From the NCBI RefSeq assembly GCF_000576555.1, contig NZ_CP007145.1:372001-436000 (forward strand): a DNA stretch of 64,000 nucleotides. Direction: 5' to 3'. The number at the start of each line of letters is the position of its first letter. The first letter of the stretch is position 1. The notes below the pieces were generated by a model. The model saw nothing but the letters and a program-made list of their open reading frames with translations. It was not told the DNA's origin and ran no database searches. Both the position numbers and the translations under genes were made by a program. Below are positions 9,343 to 18,531 of the stretch, piece after piece. This DNA comes from Hymenobacter swuensis DY53. GTDB lineage: Bacteria > Bacteroidota > Bacteroidia > Cytophagales > Hymenobacteraceae.

Positions 9343-10812
9343 GTGCTATTATTCCTATTGCTGCTGGTGCGCGGTCTGTTTCCGGTGGCATCCTCCTATC
9401 CGGCCATGGCCGTTCCTGCTGCAACCACCGCGTTTCCTCCCGATTCCCTCCGCCGGTCCGCTAATGATAGCCTAGTGCAGGCGCAATGTTCCGGTTATCC
9501 TGTATTCCGGGTCGGCCGTGTGCTATTCGTAGGCAATAAAGTAACCCGGGAGCCGGTGTTGCGCGCCGAGCTGGACTTTCAGGAAGGCGATACCCTGACG
9601 GCCTCCACCCTGATCCGCCGCCTTGAAGTCAACCGCCGCCGCCTCTTCAACCTGCAGTTGTTTCATCAGGTGCTGGTGCAGGCCGTATGCCGGGATGGAG
9701 AACTGACCATTCTTTACAGCATGCAGGAACGGTGGTACACCTTCCCCATTCCTATCTTCTCCCTGGCCGACCGCAACTTCCGCTCCTGGCTCGACCGCTC
9801 TGACCGGTGGAAGCGGGTGGACTATGGTATCCATGTGGTCCGGCGCAACTTTCGGGGGCGTAACGAGCAGCTGCTGGGCAACCTGCAACTGGGCTTCAAC
9901 CGGAAGTACGAGCTGTTCTATGAGGCCCCCGGTTATGGCCGCCGCCGCCGCATCGGGTTCGGAGCCGGCTACTCCTACTACCGCAGCCATGCCCTCGACT
10001 ACGCCACCGTCAGCGACAAGCTTCGTAACCTGCGCCAGGAAGATGCCTTTCCAATTGAGCGGCAGTACGCCACCCTCGGTCTGCGTTGGCGCCGGACGGT
10101 GCAGCACCTTACGGCCCTGGATGTGGCCTACCACCATGAGCGGGTTTCTGATTCAGTCCTTTACTATAACCCGGATTACTTCCTGAATGGCCCGCGTCGC
10201 GAGTACGTGGATATCAGTCTGATAAGCACCCTTAACCAGCGTAATACTTTTGCCTACCCCCTTACCGGGCAATACGCCCAGGTGAGCCTCACTTACCGGG
10301 CTTTTCTGGCCAACCGCAGCCCGAACAGCTTCACGTTGCGCGGCCGTTATGCCCGCTATGTGGCATTAGGCGGTCCTTTTTACTATAGTATCGGGGCAGT
10401 AGGGCAAATGCGCTTCGCTGAAAAGCTGGCTTACCCTGACAACCGCGCCTTTGGCTACGATCTGCTGGTACGCGGCTATGATGCGTACGTAATAGAAGGA
10501 CGCCACTTGGGCCTGTTGCAGCAAGGACTCACGTACCGACTATTCGATTTGGGTAAGATGCAGATCAGCGGATTGCAGAGCACTCGTTTCAATAGTATTC
10601 CGCTGGTATTTTATTTAAATACCTTTGTCGATGTAGGCTATGTTCGGCAGCCTACCGTATTACCGGTCAACCGGTTGCCTAACCGGTTTTTAGCTTCAAC
10701 CGGGGTAGCCTTACACCTCGCCACGTACTACGATTGGGTTTTCACGCTGGAATATGCCCGCAACCGCGAGCAGCAGGGCGGCTTTTTCTTTCGTACCCAG
10801 TTTCCCATCTGA
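9343..10812 (+). CDS. BamA/TamA-like outer membrane barrel with POTRA domain
   Basis: A 489-residue outer membrane protein. A hydrophobic leader is followed by one POTRA-like domain (about residues 53-125: VLFVGNKVTREPVLRAELDFQEGDTL), then a long beta-barrel region with alternating aromatic residues ending in the final strand FFFRTQFPI. It is shorter than full BamA (843 residues in this same window) and has fewer POTRA repeats, so it is a TamA/ShlB-like relative of unknown substrate. The start is a GTG 14 nt after the CBS gene; the first residues MLLFLLLLVRGLF look like part of a signal peptide, but the exact start is uncertain. Confidence 0.8.
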   Translation: MLLFLLLLVRGLFPVASSYPAMAVPAATTAFPPDSLRRSANDSLVQAQCSGYPVFRVGRVLFVGNKVTREPVLRAELDFQEGDTLTASTLIRRLEVNRRRLFNLQLFHQVLVQAVCRDGELTILYSMQERWYTFPIPIFSLADRNFRSWLDRSDRWKRVDYGIHVVRRNFRGRNEQLLGNLQLGFNRKYELFYEAPGYGRRRRIGFGAGYSYYRSHALDYATVSDKLRNLRQEDAFPIERQYATLGLRWRRTVQHLTALDVAYHHERVSDSVLYYNPDYFLNGPRREYVDISLISTLNQRNTFAYPLTGQYAQVSLTYRAFLANRSPNSFTLRGRYARYVALGGPFYYSIGAVGQMRFAEKLAYPDNRAFGYDLLVRGYDAYVIEGRHLGLLQQGLTYRLFDLGKMQISGLQSTRFNSIPLVFYLNTFVDVGYVRQPTVLPVNRLPNRFLASTGVALHLATYYDWVFTLEYARNREQQGGFFFRTQFPI

Positions 10813-10850
10813 CCCCTTCTGCCCGGCCTTGGCTGGGTTATGTTTTTGTT

Positions 10851-11744
10851 ATGAAAATAGCCATTCTGGGTAAGCCTTTTGACGAAAACCAGACTGCCTT
10901 TATGCAGGAAATGATGGACGATCTGATCCGTCGACAGGCAGAGGTGCGCATTCTCGATACGTTTCACGAGTATCTGAGCCAGCATATTCAGCTTCCGGAA
11001 GGTATCACCACTTTTCACCGTGGTGACTCGCTGGCAGGCACCCGATTTGTCCTAAGCATTGGGGGCGACGGTACTCTGCTGGATACTGTTACCTACGTAG
11101 GTGCCCTGCAAATCCCTGTTCTTGGCATCAACACCGGCCGTCTGGGGTTTCTGGCTACCATCTCTCCCGATAAGATTGCTCAAGCCATTGATGCCCTGTT
11201 TAAAGGTCATTTCGTGCTGGAAGACCGTAGTCTCATCCGGGTAGATACCGACCCCGATACTTTCGGAGACATAAATTTCGGTCTCAACGAGTTCAGTATC
11301 CTCAAACGTGACACTTCCTCCATGATTGTGGTGCATACTTACATTGATGGAGAATACCTCAACTCTTACTGGGCTGATGGGCTGATTGTAGCTACTCCCA
11401 CCGGCTCTACCGGTTATTCGCTTAGCTGCGGGGGCCCGGTGATGCTCCCCCAAACGAACAATTTTATCATTGCTCCCGTATGTCCCCACAATCTGAACGT
11501 GCGGCCTCTTATTGTGTCCGACCGGAGCGTGATTTCCTTCGAGATAGAGGGGAGAAGCAATAATTTCCTTCTTTCCCTCGATTCCCGCTCCAAGACTGTA
11601 GAGGCCGGAATTCAGATTGCAGTTCGCCGAGAAAACTTCAGTGCTCGTCTGGTAAAGCTGAATCATGTTAACTTCCTGAGTACCTTGCGCAGTAAGTTGA
11701 ACTGGGGCCTTGACCGTCGGAATCCCGCCGGAATCCCGGTATGA
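10851..11744 (+). CDS. nadK: NAD kinase
   Basis: A 297-residue ATP-NAD kinase making NADP from NAD. The GGDGT motif is at residues 71-75, followed by PVLGINTGRLGFLA, the NE-type motif in FGLNEFSI, and the TPTGSTGYSLSCGGPV substrate-binding loop. The open frame extends upstream to 10734, but the family N-terminus begins at MKIAILGKPFDENQ, so I set the start at 10851. It lies 38 nt after the barrel gene and is followed by porG-like genes that have their own promoter. Confidence 0.96.
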   Translation: MKIAILGKPFDENQTAFMQEMMDDLIRRQAEVRILDTFHEYLSQHIQLPEGITTFHRGDSLAGTRFVLSIGGDGTLLDTVTYVGALQIPVLGINTGRLGFLATISPDKIAQAIDALFKGHFVLEDRSLIRVDTDPDTFGDINFGLNEFSILKRDTSSMIVVHTYIDGEYLNSYWADGLIVATPTGSTGYSLSCGGPVMLPQTNNFIIAPVCPHNLNVRPLIVSDRSVISFEIEGRSNNFLLSLDSRSKTVEAGIQIAVRRENFSARLVKLNHVNFLSTLRSKLNWGLDRRNPAGIPV

Positions 11745-11790
11745 CTGTAGAGTTTTTACAGAAAATGTTTTTTTAGTTCCCGGCATCGTC

Positions 11791-11798
11791 TACTTTTG
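11791..11798 (+). promoter_or_regulatory. Bacteroidota -7 promoter box upstream of porG-like gene 1
   Basis: TACTTTTG matches the TAnnTTTG -7 consensus and lies about 75 bp before the ATG at 11873. No good TTTG -33 box is seen, only a T-run. It would start a transcript covering the porG-like, uppS and bamA genes. Confidence 0.6.
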
Positions 11799-11872
11799 TC
11801 GCTGACTGCAACCGTGTACATACGATTCTTTCGCACTTTTTCTCAGCTTGATATCTCTAAATTTCGCTCCAT

Positions 11873-12754
11873 ATGAAGCAACTCTTCACCCACACTTTGG
11901 CCCTGTTGCTGGTCCTCGCGCTGGTAGCGTCGGAGGCGAGTGCGCAGCAATTCAGCAAGCGGAAACAGTACAACTCCGTCGGTGTTACCCTGAATGGCAT
12001 GGCATATTTCGGTGATATCACGCCGAAGCCCAGTATTCCTAGCTTCCGCGCCGGTGCCACCCGTCCTAACATCGGCCTGTCCATCACCCGTCGCTTTGCC
12101 CCACGTATTTCGGGTCGTGCTTCGCTTGCCTATGGCCGTATCACAGGCGACGATGCCAAGGCTGCTGACCAGTCGGATCCTGACGCGAAATTCCGTTACA
12201 CCCGGAACATGAATTTCCGTAACGACATTCTGGAGTTGGCAGCCACCGGTGTTTTTGACCTGATCGAAAACCGCAACAACTACATCAAACGTCCCGATTT
12301 CGTCCCGTACGTATTTGCCGGGGTGGGTGTAATCCACCACAATCCCAAAGGCGAAGATGCAGAAGGCAATATTGTGAACCTGCAGCCGTTGAAGACCGAA
12401 GGCCAGGCAAGCACTTATAGCTTAACGCAGTTTGTAATTCCTTTCGGTGCAGGTGCCCGCTATAAGCTCAACAAAAGCTTCGATGTTGGTATCGAACTGG
12501 GCTTCCGCAAAACCTTCACTGATTACCTTGACGACGTAAGCACGAACTACGTAACTGACCGCAATACCCTCGGTTCGGATGCTGCCAAGTACTTTGGCTT
12601 TGATATCACGAATGGTCGCCCTGACACTTACTCGGAGGCTAACCAAGCAGGTGGTCAGCGCGGTAAGAGCAATGAAAAGGACTGGTACTCTACCTTGGGT
12701 ATATCAGTTAACTACATCCTCGCTCCGCGAGTACGTAACCCCAAATTCAGATAG
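11873..12754 (+). CDS. porG: PorG-like outer membrane barrel (DUF6089), copy 1
   Basis: A 293-residue outer membrane protein with a clear signal peptide (MKQLFTHTLALLLVLALVAS..ASAQ). The mature part has the DUF6089 pattern: an N-terminal SVGVTLNGMAYFGDITPKP segment, FVPYVFAGVGVIHHNPKG, GAGARYKLNKSFDVGIELGFRKTFTDYLDDVS and a closing strand DWYSTLGISVNYI. In Porphyromonas the homologue PorG is a type IX secretion component next to uppS, an Omp85 gene and two ompH genes, the same order as here. A paralogue follows directly, which leaves open which copy is the true PorG. Confidence 0.85.
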   Translation: MKQLFTHTLALLLVLALVASEASAQQFSKRKQYNSVGVTLNGMAYFGDITPKPSIPSFRAGATRPNIGLSITRRFAPRISGRASLAYGRITGDDAKAADQSDPDAKFRYTRNMNFRNDILELAATGVFDLIENRNNYIKRPDFVPYVFAGVGVIHHNPKGEDAEGNIVNLQPLKTEGQASTYSLTQFVIPFGAGARYKLNKSFDVGIELGFRKTFTDYLDDVSTNYVTDRNTLGSDAAKYFGFDITNGRPDTYSEANQAGGQRGKSNEKDWYSTLGISVNYILAPRVRNPKFR

Positions 12755-12796
12755 TCAGTACTCTGGCTGTCTAGTTTCCTCCACCAGCCAGTCAGT

Positions 12797-13555
12797 ATGA
12801 CGAATTTGAACGCCTTCAAAACGCTCCTTATCGGTATTTTGCCGGTAGGGAGTGTTTTTTTTGCCTATACGGCAGCTGCACAGAACACCAGCGAACTAGG
12901 AATTGGTATTGGAGGGCTATCCTACAAAGGCGAATTGTCACCTAATTATCAGTTTCGCAACAACCGCCCCGCCCTTACAGCCTTTTATCGTAAGGATATC
13001 TCAGGGCCTGTTACCCTACGCGCCGGCCTGATGGGAGGAATGTTGCGCGCTGATGACCGGAACGTGCGCGGTACCAATGGCAATACTCCACCGCTGGCCG
13101 CTTACCGGGACGCGAATATGAAAGGTAGCTTGTTGGAGCTGTCCGGCGGGGTGGAGTACAATTTCTTCGACTACCATAACCGGCGCGACAAGGTTCATTT
13201 CACGCCATATGTGTTCATCGGGCTAGCAGGCTTCTATGCCAATACCGAAACAGCCAGTACCACTCAGCCGCAGCTGAATCAGAAATCAAGCTTGGTAAGC
13301 TTAGCAATTCCAGCCGGACTGGGCTTTAAATATGCCTTGTCGGAGCATTGGAACTTGGGGCTGGAGGCTGGAGCCCGAAAAACTTTCACTGACAATCTGG
13401 ACCATGTCGATGGCAAGTCACGGGGGCAAAATGACCTTGTAGGTAACTCCCATGACCAAGACTGGTATTTTCACAATGGTATCAGCGTTTCTTATACCTT
13501 CTACAAAATCCGATGCCCTGATAAGAGCCAGGAAAAAGGGAAGAAGAAGGATTGA
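12797..13555 (+). CDS. PorG-like outer membrane barrel (DUF6089), copy 2
   Basis: A 252-residue paralogue of the preceding gene with a signal peptide ending near AYTAAAQ. Shared features include GIGGLSYKGELSPNYQF, HFTPYVFIGLAGFYANT, GLGFKYALSEHWNLGLEAGARKTFTDNLDHVDGKS and the last strand DWYFHNGISVSYTFYKI. It starts 42 nt after copy 1. The frame and start (MTNLNAFKTLL) are well supported by the signal sequence. The two copies differ clearly, so this is an old duplication, possibly with divided roles. Confidence 0.85.
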   Translation: MTNLNAFKTLLIGILPVGSVFFAYTAAAQNTSELGIGIGGLSYKGELSPNYQFRNNRPALTAFYRKDISGPVTLRAGLMGGMLRADDRNVRGTNGNTPPLAAYRDANMKGSLLELSGGVEYNFFDYHNRRDKVHFTPYVFIGLAGFYANTETASTTQPQLNQKSSLVSLAIPAGLGFKYALSEHWNLGLEAGARKTFTDNLDHVDGKSRGQNDLVGNSHDQDWYFHNGISVSYTFYKIRCPDKSQEKGKKKD

Positions 13556-13709
13556 GTGGATAAAAGGACGCTTTAAGCGGTCTACTGCCCCTGGCATACG
13601 AAATGCCAGGGGCAGTTCGTATTTTAGCGTACAGGTCGCAAGTGGTTATCGGGCAGAGGGGAATGCAACCATTTGCGTAACTTGCGGCCTCTTTACGCAA
13701 AAAGTACCA

Positions 13710-14456
13710 ATGGCCGTCCGGTCCGAGATTGACTCCCAGAATATTCCCGCTCACGTAGCTGTCATCATGGATGGCAATGGCCGTTGGGCCAAGCAGAAAG
13801 GCGGTTTGCGCATTTTCGGGCACCAAAACGCCATTACGGCGGTGCGGGAAACCGTGGAGGCTGCCGCCGAGGCTGGAGTGCGCTACTTAACGCTGTATGC
13901 TTTCTCGACCGAAAACTGGTCGAGGCCCGCACATGAGGTAATGGCTTTGATGCAGCTGCTGGTACATACTATCCGCAAGGAAACGCCAACGCTGCTGAAA
14001 AATAACATTCGGCTTCAGGCTATCGGGCAAATCGAAAACCTGCCTGCTTCCTGTCAGAAGGAATTAGCAGAGGCAATAGAACTGACTAAAAGCGGTTCAG
14101 GTACTACCCTGCTGCTGGCCCTGAGCTACAGTGGCCGTTGGGACCTGACGCAGGCCACGAAGCGTATGGCCATTGAGGTAGCGGCTGGCCGCCTGCATCC
14201 TGAAAACATTACGGAAAATACGGTGGCGGGGTTCCTCTCCACGGCTGGTATTCCGGACCCCGAATTGCTGATTCGTACCAGTGGCGAGCAGCGCATTAGT
14301 AACTTTTTGTTGTGGCAGCTGGCCTACACGGAACTGTTTATTACCGACTTGCTCTGGCCTGATTTTCGGCGCGAGCATTTTTACGAGGCCTTGCGTGCTT
14401 ACCAGCAGCGGGAGCGTCGGTTCGGGAAAACCAGTGAGCAGCTAACCGTTTCGTAA
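13710..14456 (+). CDS. uppS: Isoprenyl transferase (undecaprenyl diphosphate synthase)
   Basis: A 248-residue cis-prenyltransferase making the C55 lipid carrier for peptidoglycan. Motifs in order: HVAVIMDGNGRWAKQKG (catalytic Asp21), LTLYAFSTENWSRP, LLALSYSGRWDLTQA and DPELLIRTSGEQRISNFLLWQLAYTELF. The frame stays open far upstream into the porG-like gene, but the family begins near this ATG (MAVRSEIDSQNIPAHV), so I chose 13710. The stop is 9 nt before bamA; co-transcription is near certain. Confidence 0.96.
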   Translation: MAVRSEIDSQNIPAHVAVIMDGNGRWAKQKGGLRIFGHQNAITAVRETVEAAAEAGVRYLTLYAFSTENWSRPAHEVMALMQLLVHTIRKETPTLLKNNIRLQAIGQIENLPASCQKELAEAIELTKSGSGTTLLLALSYSGRWDLTQATKRMAIEVAAGRLHPENITENTVAGFLSTAGIPDPELLIRTSGEQRISNFLLWQLAYTELFITDLLWPDFRREHFYEALRAYQQRERRFGKTSEQLTVS

Positions 14457-14465
14457 TCGCAGAAC

Positions 14466-16997
14466 ATGAGTTCTTCCTACCATAAAATTATTCCGGTAGC
14501 CGCGCTGGCACTGGCGCTGGGTACCGCTCCCGCAACCACTGCTTTGGCTCAGACCCAGCCGGCCACTGCCGATGGTACACAGCCTCAGCGCTACACGCTG
14601 GGGGGAATTACCATCAGCGGAGCCCGCTACCTGGATGCTAATACGCTCATCGGGCTGAGTGGCCTGAAAGTAGGGGACCCGATTACTATTCCGGGGGAAG
14701 AAATCGGCAAAGCTATTCGTCGGCTCTGGGACCAAGGCATTCTGGGCGATGTAAGCGTGAGCATTGCCCGCACTGAAGGCTCCAGCATCTTCCTGGATTT
14801 CAACCTGAAGGAACGGCCCCGGCTGTCGAAGTTCGAGTTCACAGGTATTGGCAAGGGCCAGTCTGATGAACTGAAGAACAAAATCAAGCTGATTCGGGGC
14901 AAGGTGGTGACCGATGCACTGCTGAGCAATACCCGCTCCCAGGTGCGGAAGTTCTATACCAACAAGGGCTTCCTAGATGCAAAAGTGAATATCACGCAGA
15001 AGCCGGACTCAGCGTTGTCGAACAGCGTGGTGCTGCTTATCAACGTGGACAAGGGGGCAAAGGTGAAAATCAACGACATCGTGTTTGAAGGCAATACAGC
15101 CTTCTCCGATGGCAAGCTGAAAGGCAAGTTCAAGAAAACAAAGGAGAAGAAGTTTCCGAAGCTGTTCAATTCCGGTAAGTATCAGGCCAAGGAGTTTGCC
15201 GACGACAAAGACAAGCTGATTGAGTTCTACAACAGTCAAGGCTACCGTGACGCAACCATTATTTCGGATTCCCTGGCCCGGGTAGGTGAGGGGCTGCGTC
15301 TGACGGTGAAAGTAGATGAGGGACCGAAGTATTACTTCCGCAATATCACCTGGAAGGGTAACTACCTCTACGATGACAAGACACTGGCTTCGGTGCTGGG
15401 TATCAAGGAAGGCAGCGTGTACAGCAAGGAAACGCTGGACAAGCGCCTGAACTATAACCCTACGGGCCAGGACGTGACGTCGCTCTATATGAACGATGGT
15501 TACCTGTTCTTTCAGATTGAGCCGGTGGAAACCAAGGTGGAAGGCGACTCCATCGACATTGAAATGCGCGTGACGGAAGGTGTGCAGGCCCGCATCAAAG
15601 ATGTGAATATTGCCGGCAACACCAAAACCTCTGACCACGTCGTGCGCCGCGCCCTCTACACGCTGCCCGGCGACAAATTCAGCCGGGAGCAGCTCATCCG
15701 GAGCCAGCGCGAAATTGCCACGCTGGGCTACTTCGACCCCGAGAAAATCGGCCTGAACCCGGTGCCCAACCAAGCTGACGGCACGGTGGACATCAACTAC
15801 ACGGTGGAGGAGAAGCCTTCTGACCAGATCACACTTTCGGGTGGCTGGGGTGGCTATGCAGGCTTTATCGGTACGGTAGGTCTCGTATTCAATAACTTCT
15901 CACTGCGCAAAGCCGGTACCCTGCGCAACTGGACGCCAGTACCTGCCGGTGACGGCCAGCGTCTGGCGCTGAACGTACAGGCCAACGGTTTGCAGTATCA
16001 GGCCTATTCCTTCTCCTTTACGGAGCCGTGGCTGGGAGGGCGCAAGCCTAACTCGCTGTCGGTAAGCCTGACTAAAACGATTTACCGCGTTGGTACCAAC
16101 TTCGATGCCAGCACTGGTAGCTACCTGAAAACCAACGGAGCCAGTGTAAGTCTGGGCCGCCGGCTACGCTGGCCCGATGACTACTTTACGCTGAGCAATG
16201 CTCTGTCTATCACACAGTATAAGCTGAACAACTATCCGGGGCTTGGGGCTAACTTCTTCCCGACCGGCACGGGCAATGCGGCCAACGTGACGCTAAACAC
16301 CACGTTGTCGCGGAACAGTATCGATAATCCTACCTTTACGCGGCGCGGCTCTTCCCTGTCGTTGAGCGTAAATCTGACGCCGCCCTACTCACTGTTCCCC
16401 GGTTCGCATCCGAGTGTGAACGAATGGGTGGAATTTCACAAATGGATGTTCGATGCCTCTTGGTTCTCGCCCATCGTAGGTAAACTGGTACTGAACACCC
16501 GGGCGCACTTCGGCTTCATCGGCAGCTATAACAGTGCCCGTCCTATTGGGCCGTTTGAGCGGTTTAAATTGGGCGGAGCCGGCCTGGGCTACGGCGGTTC
16601 TTCTAACTTCATTGCCGGTACCGAATACGTGGGCCTTCGTGGTTACGCTGACCCGAACGAAGCCGATGCGTTGCCCACGGCCCGACAGTCTTCGGCCGGT
16701 GGGGTAGTGTACAATAAGTTCGTGATGGAAATGCGTTATCCGGTCAGTCTGAACCCGGCAGCCACAGTGTATGTGTTGGGGTTTGCGGAAGCTGGTAACT
16801 CCTTCGAGCAGTACACCAACTATAACCCATACAAGCTGTACCGCTCTGCCGGGATAGGTGCCCGGATTTTCATGTCGGCATTCGGTTTGCTAGGGTTCGA
16901 TTACGGCTGGGGTTTCGACAAAGTACCGGTGCAGAGCGCCGGGCAGAAACAAGAAGCCGGCCGCTTCCATTTCATCATAGGTCAGCAGATCCGCTAA
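14466..16997 (+). CDS. bamA: Outer membrane protein assembly factor BamA
   Basis: An 843-residue Omp85 protein. After a signal peptide (to about residue 28, ..TTALAQ) come repeated POTRA domains over about residues 40-450 (for example ITISGARYLDANTLIGLSGL, INDIVFEGNTAFSDGKLKG, FRNITWKGNYLYDDKTL, IKDVNIAGNTKTSDHVV). A 16-strand barrel follows to the C-terminus (GRFHFIIGQQIR). It inserts beta-barrel proteins into the outer membrane. Its place between uppS and two skp-type chaperone genes fits the standard envelope cluster. Confidence 0.96.
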   Translation: MSSSYHKIIPVAALALALGTAPATTALAQTQPATADGTQPQRYTLGGITISGARYLDANTLIGLSGLKVGDPITIPGEEIGKAIRRLWDQGILGDVSVSIARTEGSSIFLDFNLKERPRLSKFEFTGIGKGQSDELKNKIKLIRGKVVTDALLSNTRSQVRKFYTNKGFLDAKVNITQKPDSALSNSVVLLINVDKGAKVKINDIVFEGNTAFSDGKLKGKFKKTKEKKFPKLFNSGKYQAKEFADDKDKLIEFYNSQGYRDATIISDSLARVGEGLRLTVKVDEGPKYYFRNITWKGNYLYDDKTLASVLGIKEGSVYSKETLDKRLNYNPTGQDVTSLYMNDGYLFFQIEPVETKVEGDSIDIEMRVTEGVQARIKDVNIAGNTKTSDHVVRRALYTLPGDKFSREQLIRSQREIATLGYFDPEKIGLNPVPNQADGTVDINYTVEEKPSDQITLSGGWGGYAGFIGTVGLVFNNFSLRKAGTLRNWTPVPAGDGQRLALNVQANGLQYQAYSFSFTEPWLGGRKPNSLSVSLTKTIYRVGTNFDASTGSYLKTNGASVSLGRRLRWPDDYFTLSNALSITQYKLNNYPGLGANFFPTGTGNAANVTLNTTLSRNSIDNPTFTRRGSSLSLSVNLTPPYSLFPGSHPSVNEWVEFHKWMFDASWFSPIVGKLVLNTRAHFGFIGSYNSARPIGPFERFKLGGAGLGYGGSSNFIAGTEYVGLRGYADPNEADALPTARQSSAGGVVYNKFVMEMRYPVSLNPAATVYVLGFAEAGNSFEQYTNYNPYKLYRSAGIGARIFMSAFGLLGFDYGWGFDKVPVQSAGQKQEAGRFHFIIGQQIR

Positions 16998-17039
16998 GCC
17001 TAGCGGCGCGGCGGGCCGTACCTCTTCCTTCTTATCTGT

Positions 17040-17720
17040 ATGAACAAATTGTTTTTGTGGACGGCGGCCTTACTGGGGCTGCTATGTGGAGTGATGGGCC
17101 CGCAGACCGCCCAGGCGCAGAAATTCGGCTACGTTGATTCGGAGTTCATCCTGAGCAAGCTGCCCGACTACACCCAAGCGCAGCAGGAACTCAATACACT
17201 TTCGGCGAACTGGCAGAAGGACATCGAGACCCAAAAAAAGGACCTTGATAAGCTCTACCGGAATTATCAGGCCGAAGAAGTGGTTCTTACGGAAGCTATG
17301 AAGAAAAAGCGGCAGGACGAGATTCTGAAGAAGGAGCAGGATATTAAAGCTTACCAGAACCGAATATTTGGATTTGAGGGCCAACTCTTCAAGAAACGCC
17401 AGGAACTCACCAAGCCGGTGCAGGACAAGGTATTCGAAGCCGTCGAAAAAGTAGCCAAGAAGAAACAGCTGGCTATTATGTTCGATAAGTCCGGTGACCT
17501 GACCATGCTCTACACAAATCCCGTGCATGACTACACGGAATTTGTGCTGGAAGAGCTGGGTCTGGCTTCTGAGGACCGTAACCAGCCGGCCCAGAAAGGC
17601 ACGGTGAAAACTGTAGCTACTCCGCAAACGCCTGCCGGCGACACGGTTGCGGAAGAGGAGCCGGTGCCCGGCCGACAGCCTGCCCGCACTACTACGCGGC
17701 CGGCAACCCGAAAAAAGTAA
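17040..17720 (+). CDS. skp: OmpH/Skp-family periplasmic chaperone, copy 1
   Basis: A 226-residue Skp/OmpH protein with a signal peptide (cleavage near QTAQAQ) and the family opening FGYVDSEFILSKLPDYTQAQQEL. A long charged coiled coil spans about residues 45-135. An Ala/Thr/Pro-rich tail extends beyond the usual Skp length. Skp binds unfolded outer membrane proteins and hands them to BamA, whose gene ends 42 nt upstream. A second copy follows with its own -7 box overlapping this stop codon. Confidence 0.92.
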   Translation: MNKLFLWTAALLGLLCGVMGPQTAQAQKFGYVDSEFILSKLPDYTQAQQELNTLSANWQKDIETQKKDLDKLYRNYQAEEVVLTEAMKKKRQDEILKKEQDIKAYQNRIFGFEGQLFKKRQELTKPVQDKVFEAVEKVAKKKQLAIMFDKSGDLTMLYTNPVHDYTEFVLEELGLASEDRNQPAQKGTVKTVATPQTPAGDTVAEEEPVPGRQPARTTTRPATRKK

Positions 17721-17726
17721 CTTTGC
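17718..17726 (+). promoter_or_regulatory. -7 promoter box overlapping the first skp stop codon
   Basis: TAACTTTGC is an exact TAnnTTTG match (17718-17725); its first three bases are the stop codon of the upstream skp. It lies about 30-40 bp before the second skp start, so the second copy may be transcribed independently. Confidence 0.55.
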
Positions 17727-17755
17727 GTATCTAACTCTCTGACTTTTCCTTTTTG

Positions 17756-18397
17756 ATGACCACCATGAACAAATTCCGCGTTGCGCTGGCTGCTGCCGCC
17801 CTTACCTTCACTACGGCTACGGCTTCGATGGCTCAGACTGCCGCACCGCTGAAAATTGGCTATACCAGCGTGGAATACGTGCTGAGTCAGATGCCCGAAA
17901 GCAAGCAGATTGAGTCGCAGTTGAAAGACTATAGCACCCAACTCAAAAACCAGTTGGATGCCAAAGCCACTGACTTCCGCACGAAAGGCGAAGCCTACCA
18001 GAAAGGAGCCGCTGCCATGTCGGATCCGGTGCGCGCTGATAAGGAGAAGGAACTGCAGAATCTGCAGCAATCTATCCAGGAGTTCCAGCAGAACGCGGAG
18101 GCTTCGTTGCAGCAGAAGCAGCAGGCGCTGCTGAAGCCGGCTCTGGATAAGCTTCAGAAGAACATCGATGCAGTGGCTGAGGAAAACGGCTTCACCTACA
18201 TTTTGAACTCCGATGGTGCCAGCCCGGTGCTGCTCCACGGACCCAAGGAGGGCGACGTATCGGATCTGATTCTAAAGAAGATGGGTATTACGCCCGGCGC
18301 GGCTACCGCTCCTAAGGTGACTACGCCTGCTGCCCCGGCTCCTTCGGCCGTACCAGCAGCTTCGACTACTAAAACCAAGACCAAAACCAAGAAATAA
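17756..18397 (+). CDS. skp: OmpH/Skp-family periplasmic chaperone, copy 2
   Basis: A 213-residue Skp/OmpH paralogue. Signal peptide MNKFRVALAAAALTFTT..SMAQ, then IGYTSVEYVLSQMPESKQIESQL and a coiled coil rich in Gln (LQNLQQSIQEFQQNAE). The tail is Pro/Ala-rich and ends in alternating Lys-Thr residues. Two in-frame ATGs (17756 and 17765) are both possible; the second starts right at the signal peptide. Paired skp genes after bamA are common in Bacteroidota. A hairpin terminator follows at 18431. Confidence 0.9.
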   Translation: MTTMNKFRVALAAAALTFTTATASMAQTAAPLKIGYTSVEYVLSQMPESKQIESQLKDYSTQLKNQLDAKATDFRTKGEAYQKGAAAMSDPVRADKEKELQNLQQSIQEFQQNAEASLQQKQQALLKPALDKLQKNIDAVAEENGFTYILNSDGASPVLLHGPKEGDVSDLILKKMGITPGAATAPKVTTPAAPAPSAVPAASTTKTKTKTKK

Positions 18398-18430
18398 GGT
18401 GCCGTCCTGTTTCTGACCTGACCATCGGCG

Positions 18431-18454
18431 CAGCCGGGGCATATGCTCCGGCTG
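18431..18454 (+). terminator. Terminator hairpin after the second skp gene
   Basis: A self-complementary 24-nt block (CAGCCGG..CCGGCTG arms around a short GCATATGC core) 34 nt after the stop, followed by a T-rich stretch TTGCTGTTTTAT. Confidence 0.6.
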
Positions 18455-18531
18455 TTGCTGTTTTATAGACACCCACTTGCCGCTCCCGCCCCAGAGCAGC
18501 TGCGTGAACACACCCCGTTGATTTGAGCCGT

